The notes beneath the pieces are model-generated. The model made no database searches. It was not told the DNA's origin and worked only from the letters and a program-made list of their open reading frames with translations. The translations under genes and the position numbers were made by a program. Positions 35,225-44,101 of a stretch of 64,000 bases of DNA are shown piece by piece. Position 1 is the stretch's first letter; every line of letters starts with the position of its first letter. This DNA is from Acidilobaceae archaeon (lineage in GTDB: Archaea > Thermoproteota > Thermoprotei_A > Sulfolobales > Acidilobaceae), in assembly GCA_027037535.1 (NCBI GenBank), contig JALVZQ010000007.1, positions 62,001-126,000 on the forward strand, written 5' to 3'.

Positions 35225-35913
35225 TGGACAAGCGAAGGATAGTGGTGCCTGGAGAGAGGCTACCGCCGGAAACTATTGTTAGAGACCCGAATTACGTGTA
35301 CGAGTACAATGGCGAGAAGATAGCGGCTGTAGTGGGCCTCCTAGATGAACGAGAGAAGCCAGTGTTCCTACCGCTTCAAACAGTATATGTTCCAAGGCCG
35401 GGCGACGTCATAATAGGACTCGTAAGTAGTGTGGCAATAATGAACTGGTATGTCGATATTAACAGTCCATATGTGGCAGTGCTCACAGCACAAGACTTCC
35501 TAGGGAGACCATTCAATCCCCAACAAGACGAGCTCTCTAGATACCTTCAAGTAGGAGACTACATCAAGGCAAAAGTCGTCTCGTTCGACAGAGCAAGGAA
35601 CCCGCTACTAACAGTCAGGGAAGAGGGTCTAGGAAAGATAAACACCGGTAAAATCATAGAAATACAGCCTGCAAAGATTCCTAGAGTAGTAGGAAAGAAA
35701 GGTAGCATGTTAGAGATGCTTAAATCTCAGACTGGATGCGAGATATTTGCAGCTGTAAACGGCAGGATCCACATTCAATGTAAAAACCCCGAGATGGAGC
35801 CCATACTAGTATTGGCTATAAAGATGATAGAGGAGCAGGCCCATCTCACAGGTCTCACGGACCGAGTAAAGAAATACATAGAAGAACTCAAAGTAGTAAG
35901 AGGTGTAGAGTAA
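35224..35913 (+). CDS. rrp4: Exosome RNA-binding subunit Rrp4
   Basis: Cap protein of the archaeal exosome. 229 residues: N-terminal domain ([18 protein letters not shown]), an S1 domain ([20 protein letters not shown]), and a KH domain with [15 protein letters not shown] (GKKG loop). Captures RNA, prefers poly(A)-rich substrates in relatives. Overlaps SBDS by one base and rrp41 by one base. Confidence 0.96.
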   Translation: MDKRRIVVPGERLPPETIVRDPNYVYEYNGEKIAAVVGLLDEREKPVFLPLQTVYVPRPGDVIIGLVSSVAIMNWYVDINSPYVAVLTAQDFLGRPFNPQQDELSRYLQVGDYIKAKVVSFDRARNPLLTVREEGLGKINTGKIIEIQPAKIPRVVGKKGSMLEMLKSQTGCEIFAAVNGRIHIQCKNPEMEPILVLAIKMIEEQAHLTGLTDRVKKYIEELKVVRGVE

Positions 35914-36644
35914 TGGGTAAACAGCCAGGCGTAAAACTAATAAGAGAAGACGGCTTAAGGCACGACGGCCGAAAACCCGACGAAATGAGACCCATCAAGA
36001 TGGACGTAGGAGTACTCAATAACAGCGACGGCTCCGCACTAGTCGAGTTCGGTAGAACAAGGGTTGTAGCAGCGGTATACGGTCCTAAAGAACCAATACA
36101 AAGATTCGTATTGCTCCCCGACAGGGCAGTTCTAAGAGTAAGATATCACATGGCACCCTTCTCCACTACAGATAGGAAGAGTCCAGCTCCTAGCAGGAGA
36201 GAAGTAGAATTATCAAAAGTTATACGAGAAGCCCTAGAAAGCATTGTCCTAACAGAGAAATTCCCGAGGACAAGCATAGATATATTCATAGAGGTTCTCC
36301 AGGCAGACGGAGGTACAAGGACAGCTGCAATAACAGCAGCAAGCCTAGCCCTAGCAGATGCAGGTATACCTATGAAAGCCCTAGTAGGAGGAGTTGCAGT
36401 CGGAAAAGTCGAAGGCATACTAGTACTAGACGTTGACGAGCTTGAGGACGGAAATGGTGAAGCAGACATGCCAGTAGCCGCAGCCCCTGACATAGGAGAG
36501 ATTACTCTATTCCAGCTCAACGGTGTCCTAAGCAGAGAAGAACTAGAGCAGGCCCTTGAAATGGCCTTGAAAGGAATAGAGAAAATTGTCGAGCTCGAGA
36601 AGGACGCGCTTAAAAGGAAATATGAAAGGATAGAGGTGGAGTAA
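35913..36644 (+). CDS. rrp41: Exosome catalytic subunit Rrp41
   Basis: RNase PH-like phosphorolytic 3'-5' exoribonuclease; three copies alternate with Rrp42 in the ring. 243 residues. Start RLDGR-equivalent as [20 protein letters not shown]; the active-site region [20 protein letters not shown] and the catalytic Asp block [16 protein letters not shown] are intact, so it should be active. Confidence 0.96.
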   Translation: MGKQPGVKLIREDGLRHDGRKPDEMRPIKMDVGVLNNSDGSALVEFGRTRVVAAVYGPKEPIQRFVLLPDRAVLRVRYHMAPFSTTDRKSPAPSRREVELSKVIREALESIVLTEKFPRTSIDIFIEVLQADGGTRTAAITAASLALADAGIPMKALVGGVAVGKVEGILVLDVDELEDGNGEADMPVAAAPDIGEITLFQLNGVLSREELEQALEMALKGIEKIVELEKDALKRKYERIEVE

Positions 36645-36646
36645 TC

Positions 36647-37504
36647 ATGAGTCTCACACCGTATAGGATACCTATTGTCTCAGAGATAAGGAAACAAACC
36701 ATCTATTCCCTACTCAAGAAGGGCCTAAGAGACGATGAGAGAGACCTGTATACGCCGAGAAGAATCGAGATACAGCTCGGCGTAATAGAAAAGGCCGAAG
36801 GATCAGCCCTAGTAAAACTAGGAAACACGCAAGTACTCGCAGGAGTAAAAGTCGAGGTAGGAAGCCCCTTCAGAGATACTCCGGACGAAGGAGTGTTAAC
36901 TGTTAACGCAGAATTCGTTCCGCTAGCCTCTCCGTATTTCGAGCCGGGGCCGCCGGACGAGAACGCTGTGGAGCTTGCGAGAGTTGTTGATAGGAGTCTT
37001 AGAGAGGTCATGGCTGTTGACAGAAAGAGTCTAGTTCTGATACCCGGGGAAAAAGTATGGGTTGTCTTCGTAGATCTCTACATATTAGATCATGACGGGA
37101 ACTTATTCGACGCCAGCATGCTAGCAGCAATGGCAGCGCTACTAAACACTAGATTACCCGAATACGAAGAGCTTGAAACCGGGGAAATCCAACTAAACAA
37201 AGATAACAAGAAGGATCCCTTAAAGATAAACCATATAGTGGTATCGTCAACGGTCGCCAGGATAGGCGACGTATACGTGGTCGACCCCAACCTAGACGAA
37301 GAAGTAGTAGCGGATGCAAGACTCTTCATGGCCTTTGACGAGCAAGGAAGAGTTGTAGGAATCCAAAAAGTAGGTACAGGAGGCCTTAAGCCAGACGAAA
37401 TATTAAAGATAATAGACATAGGCAGGAATTCGGCAAGCGTATACTTTAAAGCCCTACAGGAGGCATTCTCCGATACAGGGCTACCCGTGGAGATACGACT
37501 GTAA
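36647..37504 (+). CDS. rrp42: Exosome ring subunit Rrp42
   Basis: Structural partner of Rrp41 in the hexameric exosome ring. 285 residues with the RNase PH fold (LRDDERDLYTPRRIEIQLGV; EFVPLASPYFEPGPPDENAV). Catalytic residues of Rrp41 are not conserved, as is normal for Rrp42. Two bases after rrp41. Confidence 0.95.
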   Translation: MSLTPYRIPIVSEIRKQTIYSLLKKGLRDDERDLYTPRRIEIQLGVIEKAEGSALVKLGNTQVLAGVKVEVGSPFRDTPDEGVLTVNAEFVPLASPYFEPGPPDENAVELARVVDRSLREVMAVDRKSLVLIPGEKVWVVFVDLYILDHDGNLFDASMLAAMAALLNTRLPEYEELETGEIQLNKDNKKDPLKINHIVVSSTVARIGDVYVVDPNLDEEVVADARLFMAFDEQGRVVGIQKVGTGGLKPDEILKIIDIGRNSASVYFKALQEAFSDTGLPVEIRL

Positions 37505-37521
37505 GGAAGGTGGTGATAGGA

Positions 37522-37788
37522 TTGGCGAGAAGAACAAAGATAGTGGGCCCGGTGGGAAGATACGGTCCAAGATACGGAGTCAGAGTGAGAAAGAGAGTAA
37601 GAGACATACTTCTAAAAAAACAGGGACCACATACCTGTCCATTCTGCGGAGCACAAGGAACAGTTTACAGGGTCTCAGTAGGAATATGGTCCTGTAGAAA
37701 ATGCGGCAACACATGGGCGGGAGCAGCATATACGCCTAGGTCAGACCTAGCAGCATACTTCAAAAAATACGTTGTCAAAAACTACTAA
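37522..37788 (+). CDS. rpl37ae: 50S ribosomal protein L37Ae (eL43)
   Basis: 88 residues with one zinc ribbon: C39 and C42 in CPFC, C58 and C61 in CRKC. TTG start at 37522 preceded by GGTGGTGA; the upstream GTG at 37510 is part of this site. In many archaea rpoP follows, but the 105 bases after this gene contain no zinc-ribbon frame. Confidence 0.95.
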   Translation: MARRTKIVGPVGRYGPRYGVRVRKRVRDILLKKQGPHTCPFCGAQGTVYRVSVGIWSCRKCGNTWAGAAYTPRSDLAAYFKKYVVKNY

Positions 37789-37893
37789 AAACGAGTTCAA
37801 TTCTAAGATCAACAACTCTCATAGATATTTTCTAAAATATTCCTCTACTAGACTATTATGATATATCAACTATTGTGAATAGGAGGAGCCATT

Positions 37894-38478
37894 ATGAGAA
37901 ACATAATAATAACAACAAGCAGGAGGCCAAACAGAAGGATAAGATCGTTCATAAAAGACTTCGAACTAGTCATACCGAGAGCAATTAGGCTCGCCAGGGG
38001 CCACTTGTCGATGAAGGATCTTTACTTCGAAGCGTTAAACCTGAATGCAGACAGAGTAATAATAGTATCAGACAGACGGGGAAACCCCGGCATAATACGT
38101 ATCTATAAGCCTGAGAATGAGAACCTAGTAAACATCGTTTCATTTATAGTTAAAGGCATCGCACTGTCCCGGGAAAGAAAAGCACCACAAACAACTGACG
38201 TTGACAAGGATAAACTCAGACTTATCGCGAAACCAGTCTCCGGGGAAAAGATAGAATTAGAGTTTGCTGAGGCATTCAGAATAGGCTTACATGCGCAACT
38301 ATACTATAAAGAAGACTATGAGTCGATTATCTCAGAAATAAAAGCTATAAACGAGCGCGACGTCCAAGTCAAGTTTAAATACAAAGACAAGTCAATCGGT
38401 CCCAGAATAAAGCTAGGCGCACCACATAGAATGATCAAAATAAAACAAAACCCTTCCCAGAGGGATCCCGCAGGATGA
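37894..38478 (+). CDS. Brix-domain ribosome biogenesis protein
   Basis: 194-residue archaeal Brix protein, related to eukaryotic Imp4/Brx1. Start IIITTSRRPNRRIRSFIKDF, then LARGHLSMKDLYFEALNLNA, the sigma70-like Brix motifs. Probably binds rRNA precursors. GGAGGAG ahead of the ATG. Stop overlaps the next Pcc1-like gene by 4 bases. Confidence 0.9.
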   Translation: MRNIIITTSRRPNRRIRSFIKDFELVIPRAIRLARGHLSMKDLYFEALNLNADRVIIVSDRRGNPGIIRIYKPENENLVNIVSFIVKGIALSRERKAPQTTDVDKDKLRLIAKPVSGEKIELEFAEAFRIGLHAQLYYKEDYESIISEIKAINERDVQVKFKYKDKSIGPRIKLGAPHRMIKIKQNPSQRDPAG

Positions 38479-38723
38479 GAGCATTACTCGAATTCTGTCT
38501 AGGAAAATCCTCAGAAGCAGTCTATGAAGCTCTACTAGCCGAGGCAAACCAGCCTTCTCCAGGCAAGGGCGAAGCCCGGGTCTCAACGAGTAGTGACGAA
38601 TGCATTAGAATAGAGATAATAGCAAAAGATCTCTCAGGTCTAAGAGCCCTAGTAAATAGCTATCATCTCCTAGTATATGCCTCGTACTCCTCAATACAAA
38701 AAATAGAGGAGCTAGAGCGATAG
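38475..38723 (+). CDS. Pcc1-family KEOPS subunit (paralogue B)
   Basis: 82 residues. Pcc1 fold with the block IRIEIIAKDLSGLRALVNSY followed by a C-terminal helix LLVYASYSSIQKIEELE, closer to the textbook Pcc1 pattern than the paralogue at 25917. KEOPS makes threonylcarbamoyl-adenosine in tRNA. The gene is coupled to the Brix gene by a 4-base overlap, a common archaeal position for Pcc1. Confidence 0.8.
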   Translation: MRALLEFCLGKSSEAVYEALLAEANQPSPGKGEARVSTSSDECIRIEIIAKDLSGLRALVNSYHLLVYASYSSIQKIEELER

Positions 38724-38780
38724 GAACTAAACCAATAATAATCTCTGAGTTCTCCAAGGGTTATGGAGGCCGGATGAACT

Positions 38781-39149
38781 ATGGTAGAGAAAGTTTCCAG
38801 AGAAGCAGAAGCCAAGTATCTAAAATACATGAAGCTAAGAGAGACACTCGCAAAAATACTACAAGAAAAGGCTGTAGCACAGGGCGCACTAGAGGAAGTA
38901 GAGGCACTACTAGGACAACTAAAAGAACTATCAGAAGACACCGAGCTCTACAAGCTAACAGGATACGTTTTAATCAAAACAAAAAGGGATGATGTACTAA
39001 AAGAACTAGAAGAGAAAAAAGACGACCTCGAAATCAAACTCAAAGCCTTAGAATCACAGGAAAAGAAGCTTAGAGAAGATATCGAGAGACTAGCCGAAGA
39101 ATTAAAGAGAATGCTGGGAGGCGCGGGTGTCGCTTCAGTTGGAGGATAA
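38781..39149 (+). CDS. pfdB: Prefoldin beta subunit
   Basis: Chaperone subunit that hands unfolded proteins to the thermosome. 122 residues: two long coiled-coil helices (about 1-45 and 75-115) around a beta hairpin (LYKLTGYVLIKTKRDDVLKE). Family length is typical. Its 3' end overlaps the DUF3194 gene by 23 bases. Confidence 0.94.
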   Translation: MVEKVSREAEAKYLKYMKLRETLAKILQEKAVAQGALEEVEALLGQLKELSEDTELYKLTGYVLIKTKRDDVLKELEEKKDDLEIKLKALESQEKKLREDIERLAEELKRMLGGAGVASVGG

Positions 39150-39528
39150 CGATAAAATTACCCGCGCCATAGAAAAAACCCATGAATGGCTCATAGCATT
39201 TCTCGAAAGAAACCTTCCAGGAACCCTATCGTCATTTCTCATTACTCTCCACGCAGACTACGATGAGAAAGGAGTCATAAACATAGTAATAGATGTCCAG
39301 GCGTCAAGGCCAAGGACAAGAGTAATATCAGAGATAGTAGAGGAGGCGGTTGCAGGTGCACGAAGAATATTTGAGAAGGAAGCTGGAATACCAGCTCACG
39401 CTAGAATTCGATACGCTCCTACACAAGCTGGGAAAAAGAAACATTATTCTAGGACACGCAAACGCAGATCTAGACGCGGTAGGAGCGGCCATAGGTCTCG
39501 CAGAGATTCTGGAAACATACGGGGTTAG
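39127..39528 (+). CDS. DUF3194 family protein with long overlapped tail
   Basis: 133 residues. The first 88 or so match the small archaeal DUF3194 family that usually follows prefoldin beta (THEWLIAFLERNLPGTLSSF, then GVINIVIDVQASRPRTRVIS). Function unknown. The C-terminal 45 residues (SRTRKRRSRRGRSGHRSRRD) are Arg-rich because they are read from the alternative frame of the DHH gene, which begins at 39356. So 173 bases encode two proteins. GTG start inside pfdB. Confidence 0.75.
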   Translation: MSLQLEDNDKITRAIEKTHEWLIAFLERNLPGTLSSFLITLHADYDEKGVINIVIDVQASRPRTRVISEIVEEAVAGARRIFEKEAGIPAHARIRYAPTQAGKKKHYSRTRKRRSRRGRSGHRSRRDSGNIRG

Positions 39529-40411
39529 TTCAAAAATAGTATTCCCGGAGGGACCTTCTAGAGTTGCCCGCGAACTTCTCGCAAAACTCGATATAAAGTA
39601 TTCGTATTCGAGCAAGATAACACCAGGCGTTATAGACTCAGTAATTATAGTAGATACCGCTAATCCAGTCCAGCTTCATCCACACACCGAGATAATCGAT
39701 GACTCTGGTTATGCTGTAGTTATAGATCATCATAAAGAAGGAAAACTGAAGGATATAGTTGACACGGCTATCGTTTTACCAGAAGCTTCATCCACTAGCG
39801 AGATAATAGCTACTATAGCCAGAAACCTCTCTATACCACTAAACCCTAATGTCGCTACATTACTATATGCCGGTATAATTAGTGACACGGCAGGCCTCAG
39901 AAACCCAGGAGTTTTCACATTCAGGGCACTAGACTATCTATATGAGAATGGTGCTAATGTAAACGTTCTTAGAGAGCTCCAGGACACGAGACAACCAGAC
40001 CTCTCAGAAAGAATAGCCTTATTCAAAGCCCTCTCGAGACTATCATATGCAAGGATATGTAAGGATATAATTATTGCAATAACACATATTGGTAGCCATG
40101 AATCCCAGATCGCCAGAAAACTCATTGAATTATCGGGAGACGTCGCAGTAGTAGTCAAAGATACAGACATAGGAGTAAGGATAGCGATTAGGGTCTCAAA
40201 GAGAGCGTTAGAAAATGGTATTCGAGCAAACGAAATCGCTCTTTACATAGCAGAAAAATATAGTGGGGAAGGAGGAGGACACGACGCAGCGGCGATGACG
40301 ACAATTAAAACCATGGAGTTGACCGCTGAACGGTTATCCGAGCAACTTGGAAGAAGTCTTCCTGGAAAAATAGCCCGATTATGTACAGCGAGGAGGAAGA
40401 AACTTGAATGA
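39356..40411 (+). CDS. DHH-family phosphoesterase
   Basis: 351 residues; DHH/DHHA1 phosphoesterase of the archaeal NrnA-like type, likely oligoribonuclease or pAp phosphatase activity. Motif I GHANADLDA (33-41), DTANP near 97, DHH triad in VIDHHKEG near 123-125, GIISDTAG near 176, and the DHHA1 glycine-rich GGGHDAAAM near the end. GTG 39356 has GGAGG nine bases ahead, the spacing used by strong sites in this window. Overlaps DUF3194 by 173 bases and XPF by 8 bases. Confidence 0.9.
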   Translation: MHEEYLRRKLEYQLTLEFDTLLHKLGKRNIILGHANADLDAVGAAIGLAEILETYGVSSKIVFPEGPSRVARELLAKLDIKYSYSSKITPGVIDSVIIVDTANPVQLHPHTEIIDDSGYAVVIDHHKEGKLKDIVDTAIVLPEASSTSEIIATIARNLSIPLNPNVATLLYAGIISDTAGLRNPGVFTFRALDYLYENGANVNVLRELQDTRQPDLSERIALFKALSRLSYARICKDIIIAITHIGSHESQIARKLIELSGDVAVVVKDTDIGVRIAIRVSKRALENGIRANEIALYIAEKYSGEGGGHDAAAMTTIKTMELTAERLSEQLGRSLPGKIARLCTARRKKLE

Positions 40412-41147
40412 ATCAGAGAAACCATTGATCATATATGCAGATTATAGAGAGGAGAAAAGCGGTATTCCTCGGTTAATCGAAGAATCAGGACTAAGAGTTG
40501 TCAGAAAGAATCTCAGTATAGGAGACTATGTTATATCAAATGAGATCGTTGTCGAGAGAAAATCGGCCTATGACTTTGTCCACAGCTTGTTCGACGGAAG
40601 ATTATTCGACCAGGCGAGAAGGCTCCGGGAAGCCTATGGCTCTGCAATAATAATAATTGAGGGAAACCCTGTAAGATTAAGACGCTATAGAAGGATGACA
40701 AAACAGATATATGCTGCGATCTCATCACTCCTAGTCGACTACGATATTAAGATAATATATAGTGATAACGTAGAGCACACAGCGATAATAATAGAGTCAC
40801 TCGCGAGAAGACTTCTAAAGAGTAGGAGAACAGCTGTAGTCCTACATAAAAAGCCCAAACTGGAAACAATCCAAGAACAACAACTATACATTATCCAATC
40901 ATTTCCCTCGATCGGAGCTAAAACCGCCGAGAAGATATTAGAATACTTTGGTTCACTAAGAGAATTCTGCAATGCATCAATCTCAGATCTATCACGAGTC
41001 GAAGGCATAGGTGCAAAGAAAGCCGAGCAGATCTACAAGATACTTAACTCAAGTTACGTTGGGAAGACAAGGCAGGGACGAAAACGTAGAAGAACACTTA
41101 CAGATTATTATGTAGAGGAACAAAATAGCTCGGCTCATGACGAGTAA
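40404..41147 (+). CDS. xpf: XPF/Mus81-type structure-specific endonuclease, short crenarchaeal form
   Basis: 247 residues: nuclease domain with D13 in YADYRE, GDY (40-42) and the signature ERKSAYD (51-57), then tandem helix-hairpin-helix motifs (FPSIGAKTAEKILEYFGS and RVEGIGAKKAEQIYKIL). Cuts flaps and branched DNA. No helicase domain, as in other Crenarchaea, where the nuclease works with PCNA. The C-terminal TLTDYY resembles a PCNA-binding (PIP-like) motif. TTG start with GGAGG seven bases ahead. Confidence 0.93.
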   Translation: MNESEKPLIIYADYREEKSGIPRLIEESGLRVVRKNLSIGDYVISNEIVVERKSAYDFVHSLFDGRLFDQARRLREAYGSAIIIIEGNPVRLRRYRRMTKQIYAAISSLLVDYDIKIIYSDNVEHTAIIIESLARRLLKSRRTAVVLHKKPKLETIQEQQLYIIQSFPSIGAKTAEKILEYFGSLREFCNASISDLSRVEGIGAKKAEQIYKILNSSYVGKTRQGRKRRRTLTDYYVEEQNSSAHDE

Positions 41148-41152
41148 GCAAG

Positions 41153-41166
41153 CATATTTATTTTAT
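41153..41166 (+). promoter_or_regulatory. TATA-like promoter of the EF-2 gene
   Basis: The AT-rich CATATTTATTTTAT lies about 55 bases upstream of the TTG start, consistent with transcription starting near 41190. It overlaps a T-run that may end the upstream XPF transcript. Confidence 0.45.
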
Positions 41167-41217
41167 AACCCTACATGGACCGCCCTTCTTACTGGTGTAG
41201 TGTGATAGGTGATCTAG

Positions 41218-43431
41218 TTGGGAGCACGAGTAAAGGTAGTATCTGAAATAGAGAAAATAATGGGCAACATCGAACAGATACGGAACATCGGTATAATTGC
41301 CCACGTCGACCACGGAAAAACCACTCTAAGCGACTCGCTACTAGCGGCTGCAGGTATTATCTCGGAGAGAATCGCGGGAGACGCTCTAGTACTAGACTTC
41401 CTAAGCGTAGAAAAGCAGAGAGGAATAACAGTCAAGTCCGCAAACATAAGCCTCTACCACGAATACAACGGTAAACCGTATGTAATCAACCTCATCGATA
41501 CTCCTGGACACGTAGACTTCTCAGGTAAAGTAACAAGAAGCCTTAGAGTTCTCGACGGAGCGATCGTAGTAGTAGACGCAGTAGAAGGAGTGATGACACA
41601 GACAGAGACCGTGATTAGACAAGCACTGGAGGAGAGGGTCAGACCATTACTCTATATCAACAAGGTAGACAGATTAATCAAAGAGCTAAAACTTCCACCG
41701 GACAAGATTATGGAGAGATTTATCGAAATAATACGTGACGTAAATAACTTAATAGACCTATATGGAGAACCAGAGTTCCGCAAGAAGTGGAAACTCAATC
41801 CTGCAGACGGAACAGTAGCATTTGGTAGCGCAAAGGACAGATGGGGAATCAGTATACCGATGGTCAAGAAGAAAGGAATAACGTTCCAAGAAATAATCAA
41901 AGCCTATGAGACGGAGGATAAAGCAGAGATCGCCCGACTAGCAAAACTAATGCCCGTGCACGAAACAATACTAGACATGGTAGTCAGATTCGTTCCCAAC
42001 CCAAGAGAAGCCCAGAGATACAGAATACCGAAGATCTGGAAGGGAGACATAAATTCAGAGCTAGGAAAAGCCCTCTTAGAAGCAGACCCCGAAGGCCCCC
42101 TAGTATTCTTCGTAAACGACGTAAGAGTGGAGAAAACGGGACTAGTAGCAACAGGAAGAGTATTCTCAGGAAAACTAGAGCCTGGAAAAGAAGTATATCT
42201 ATTGACAGCAGGCAAGAAAGCCAGAATACTTCAAGTAAGCCTTTACATGGGACCATTTAGGGAGATCACTAAGATCATACCAGCAGGAAACATAGGTGCA
42301 GTAATGGGATTAGAAGATGTAAGAGCCGGAGAAACAGTCGTTGCACCAGACGCAATTGAACAAGCAGCACCCTTCGAGCAGCTAAGATACGTAAGCGAGC
42401 CAGTAGTAACAATAGCAGTAGAGCCCACCAAGATACAAGATCTACCGAAGATGATCGAGGCACTAAGAAAACTCACAATAGAGGATCCCAACCTTGTAGT
42501 AAAGATCAACGAAGAAACAGGAGAATACCTAATATCAGGTATGGGACCCCTCCATCTTGAAATAGCGCTAACACTGCTCAAAGAGAGATTCGGCATAGAG
42601 GTAAAGGCCAGCCCACCAATAGTAGTATACAGAGAAACGGTCAGGACAGAAAGCCAGGTATTCGAAGGAAAGAGCCCCAACAAACACAATAAATTCTATA
42701 TTAGCGTCGCACCTCTAAATGAAGAAACCATCGAGCTAATACAGAAGGGAATAGTCTCGGAGAACCAAGATCCCAAAGAAAGAGCAAAGATACTGAGAGA
42801 CAAGGCTGGATGGGACTACGATGAAGCAAGGAAAATCTGGGCAATCGACGAAGGAATCAATGTCTTCGTCGACAAGACCAGCGGTGTACAGCACCTAAGA
42901 GAAGTAAAAGACACTATACTAGCAGCATTCAGACTGGCTACAAAAGAGGGACCACTAGCAGCAGAGCCAGTGAGAGGAATCAAGGTAATCCTACATGACG
43001 CAACAATACACGAAGACCCTGTCCATAGAGGACCAGGACAGATCTATCCAGCAGTAAAGAACGCTATATGGGCCGGGATGCTTACAGCAAGACCTACCTT
43101 ACTAGAGCCGCTACAGAAACTCGACATTAGAACACCGATGGACTATGTGAGCCAGATAGCAAGCGTGATTGCGAGAAAACGTGGACGAATACTAGAAGTA
43201 TTAAGCCAAGGCATGCTAGCTAGAGTAATCGCAGAAGTACCAGTGTCCGAGAGCTTCGATCTAGCAGCAGAGCTTAGAAGCGCTACTGCTGGACGAGCCT
43301 TCTGGGGCGTAGAATTCAGCAGATGGGCACCAGTACCCGATGCTATGCTCGAGGAACTAATTAGGAAGATAAGGCAGAGAAAGGGTCTGCCACCATCGCC
43401 TCCTAAGTTAAACGACTTAATCGGTCCATAA
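41218..43431 (+). CDS. fusA: Elongation factor 2
   Basis: Ribosomal translocase GTPase. 737 residues, normal for archaeal EF-2. G1 AHVDHGKTT (28-36), G2 [11 protein letters not shown]3 DTPGHVDF, G4 NKVD near 145. Domain IV carries [14 protein letters not shown]; the His in VHRGPGQ (about 603) is the diphthamide site. TTG start with GGTGA five bases ahead. Monocistronic, followed by T-rich sequence. Confidence 0.97.
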   Translation: MGARVKVVSEIEKIMGNIEQIRNIGIIAHVDHGKTTLSDSLLAAAGIISERIAGDALVLDFLSVEKQRGITVKSANISLYHEYNGKPYVINLIDTPGHVDFSGKVTRSLRVLDGAIVVVDAVEGVMTQTETVIRQALEERVRPLLYINKVDRLIKELKLPPDKIMERFIEIIRDVNNLIDLYGEPEFRKKWKLNPADGTVAFGSAKDRWGISIPMVKKKGITFQEIIKAYETEDKAEIARLAKLMPVHETILDMVVRFVPNPREAQRYRIPKIWKGDINSELGKALLEADPEGPLVFFVNDVRVEKTGLVATGRVFSGKLEPGKEVYLLTAGKKARILQVSLYMGPFREITKIIPAGNIGAVMGLEDVRAGETVVAPDAIEQAAPFEQLRYVSEPVVTIAVEPTKIQDLPKMIEALRKLTIEDPNLVVKINEETGEYLISGMGPLHLEIALTLLKERFGIEVKASPPIVVYRETVRTESQVFEGKSPNKHNKFYISVAPLNEETIELIQKGIVSENQDPKERAKILRDKAGWDYDEARKIWAIDEGINVFVDKTSGVQHLREVKDTILAAFRLATKEGPLAAEPVRGIKVILHDATIHEDPVHRGPGQIYPAVKNAIWAGMLTARPTLLEPLQKLDIRTPMDYVSQIASVIARKRGRILEVLSQGMLARVIAEVPVSESFDLAAELRSATAGRAFWGVEFSRWAPVPDAMLEELIRKIRQRKGLPPSPPKLNDLIGP

Positions 43432-43440
43432 TACGACTAA

Positions 43441-43471
43441 TTTCTTTATTTATAATTTATAATTATTTTAT
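43441..43471 (+). terminator. T-rich terminator of the EF-2 gene
   Basis: TTTCTTTATTTATAATTTAT and ATTATTTTATCC follow the stop codon within ten bases; repeated T-runs without a stem are the usual archaeal terminator. Confidence 0.5.
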
Positions 43472-43547
43472 CCTAATAGTATCGTATATCTCCATATAAT
43501 AATATATTCTAATACTTTTATCTTAAAGGTAAAACTTTTCTGAAACA

Positions 43548-43556
43548 GTTTAAGTA
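43548..43556 (+). promoter_or_regulatory. TATA box of the complex I-like operon
   Basis: GTTTAAGTA is the best TATA match upstream of nuoA; transcription would start near 43580, leaving a leader of about 95 bases. Confidence 0.5.
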
Positions 43557-43578
43557 GCGATAAAATAAATGGTATATA

Positions 43579-43626
43579 CAACTTATCCCTATCTACTGAT
43601 AAGTTGACTAAGCTTCTTTTATTTTT
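43579..43626 (+). promoter_or_regulatory. Hairpin followed by T-run in the complex I operon leader (attenuator-like)
   Basis: CAACTTATC (43579-43587) and GATAAGTTG (43598-43606) form a perfect 9-bp inverted repeat around a 10-base loop. Seven bases later a T-rich run TTCTTTTATTTTT follows (43614-43626). In a nascent RNA this is terminator-like; as DNA the palindrome could be an operator at the transcription start. Confidence 0.5.
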
Positions 43627-43636
43627 AACAGATGAG

Positions 43637-43669
43637 GGCAGGTAACACCCCTGCCAGCCGGCTGGTGAT
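43637..43669 (+). promoter_or_regulatory. GC-rich, mutually exclusive hairpins over the nuoA ribosome binding site
   Basis: GGCAGG (43637-43642) pairs with CCTGCC (43650-43655); the 12-bp palindrome CCAGCCGGCTGG (43654-43665) shares two bases with it and contains the GG of the Shine-Dalgarno GGTGAT (43664-43669). The two folds compete, so the leader could switch access to the ribosome. Strikingly GC-rich for this genome. Confidence 0.45.
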
Positions 43670-43674
43670 ATGGT

Positions 43675-44085
43675 ATGTTAGAACTGCTAGGAGATAGCCT
43701 AGTAAAAGCAGGAACAGCACTAGTGGTTCTGCCAATAATTCTCATAGCTGTTATGGGCTTAGTCGTAGTCATTCTAATACAGCTTACAAAGGCGAGACAG
43801 GATATTATTGAGAAAGAGCCATGGAAGTATGAGAGATACGAGGCAGCAAACCCGCTAAAATACAAGGAGGCCAGGACAAAGGTCTCGATGCAGTATCTAG
43901 GGTACTTAATAATGTTCCTCGCAGTAGAACCAGCAGTAGTCCTACTTGCCATACTAATGACGGCCCCACGAGACCTCCTGGGAAGCATGCTTATAATATA
44001 TGGAGTATTCCTAGCAGTGTACGCTCCTCTCCTCGCGTATGCGGTAAGGGAAGCTAGGAGAATACAGTCCTGGATGTTGGACTGA
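43675..44085 (+). CDS. nuoA: Complex I-like subunit NuoA
   Basis: First gene of the 11-gene operon. 136 residues with three membrane helices and the NuoA acidic loop between helix 1 and 2 (KYERYEAANPLKYKEARTKV, equivalent to the cysteine-bearing loop in bacteria). Part of the junction between membrane arm and quinone site. ATG five bases after GGTGAT. Confidence 0.88.
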   Translation: MLELLGDSLVKAGTALVVLPIILIAVMGLVVVILIQLTKARQDIIEKEPWKYERYEAANPLKYKEARTKVSMQYLGYLIMFLAVEPAVVLLAILMTAPRDLLGSMLIIYGVFLAVYAPLLAYAVREARRIQSWMLD

Positions 44086-44101
44086 ATTTAGGGTGATGAT
44101 T

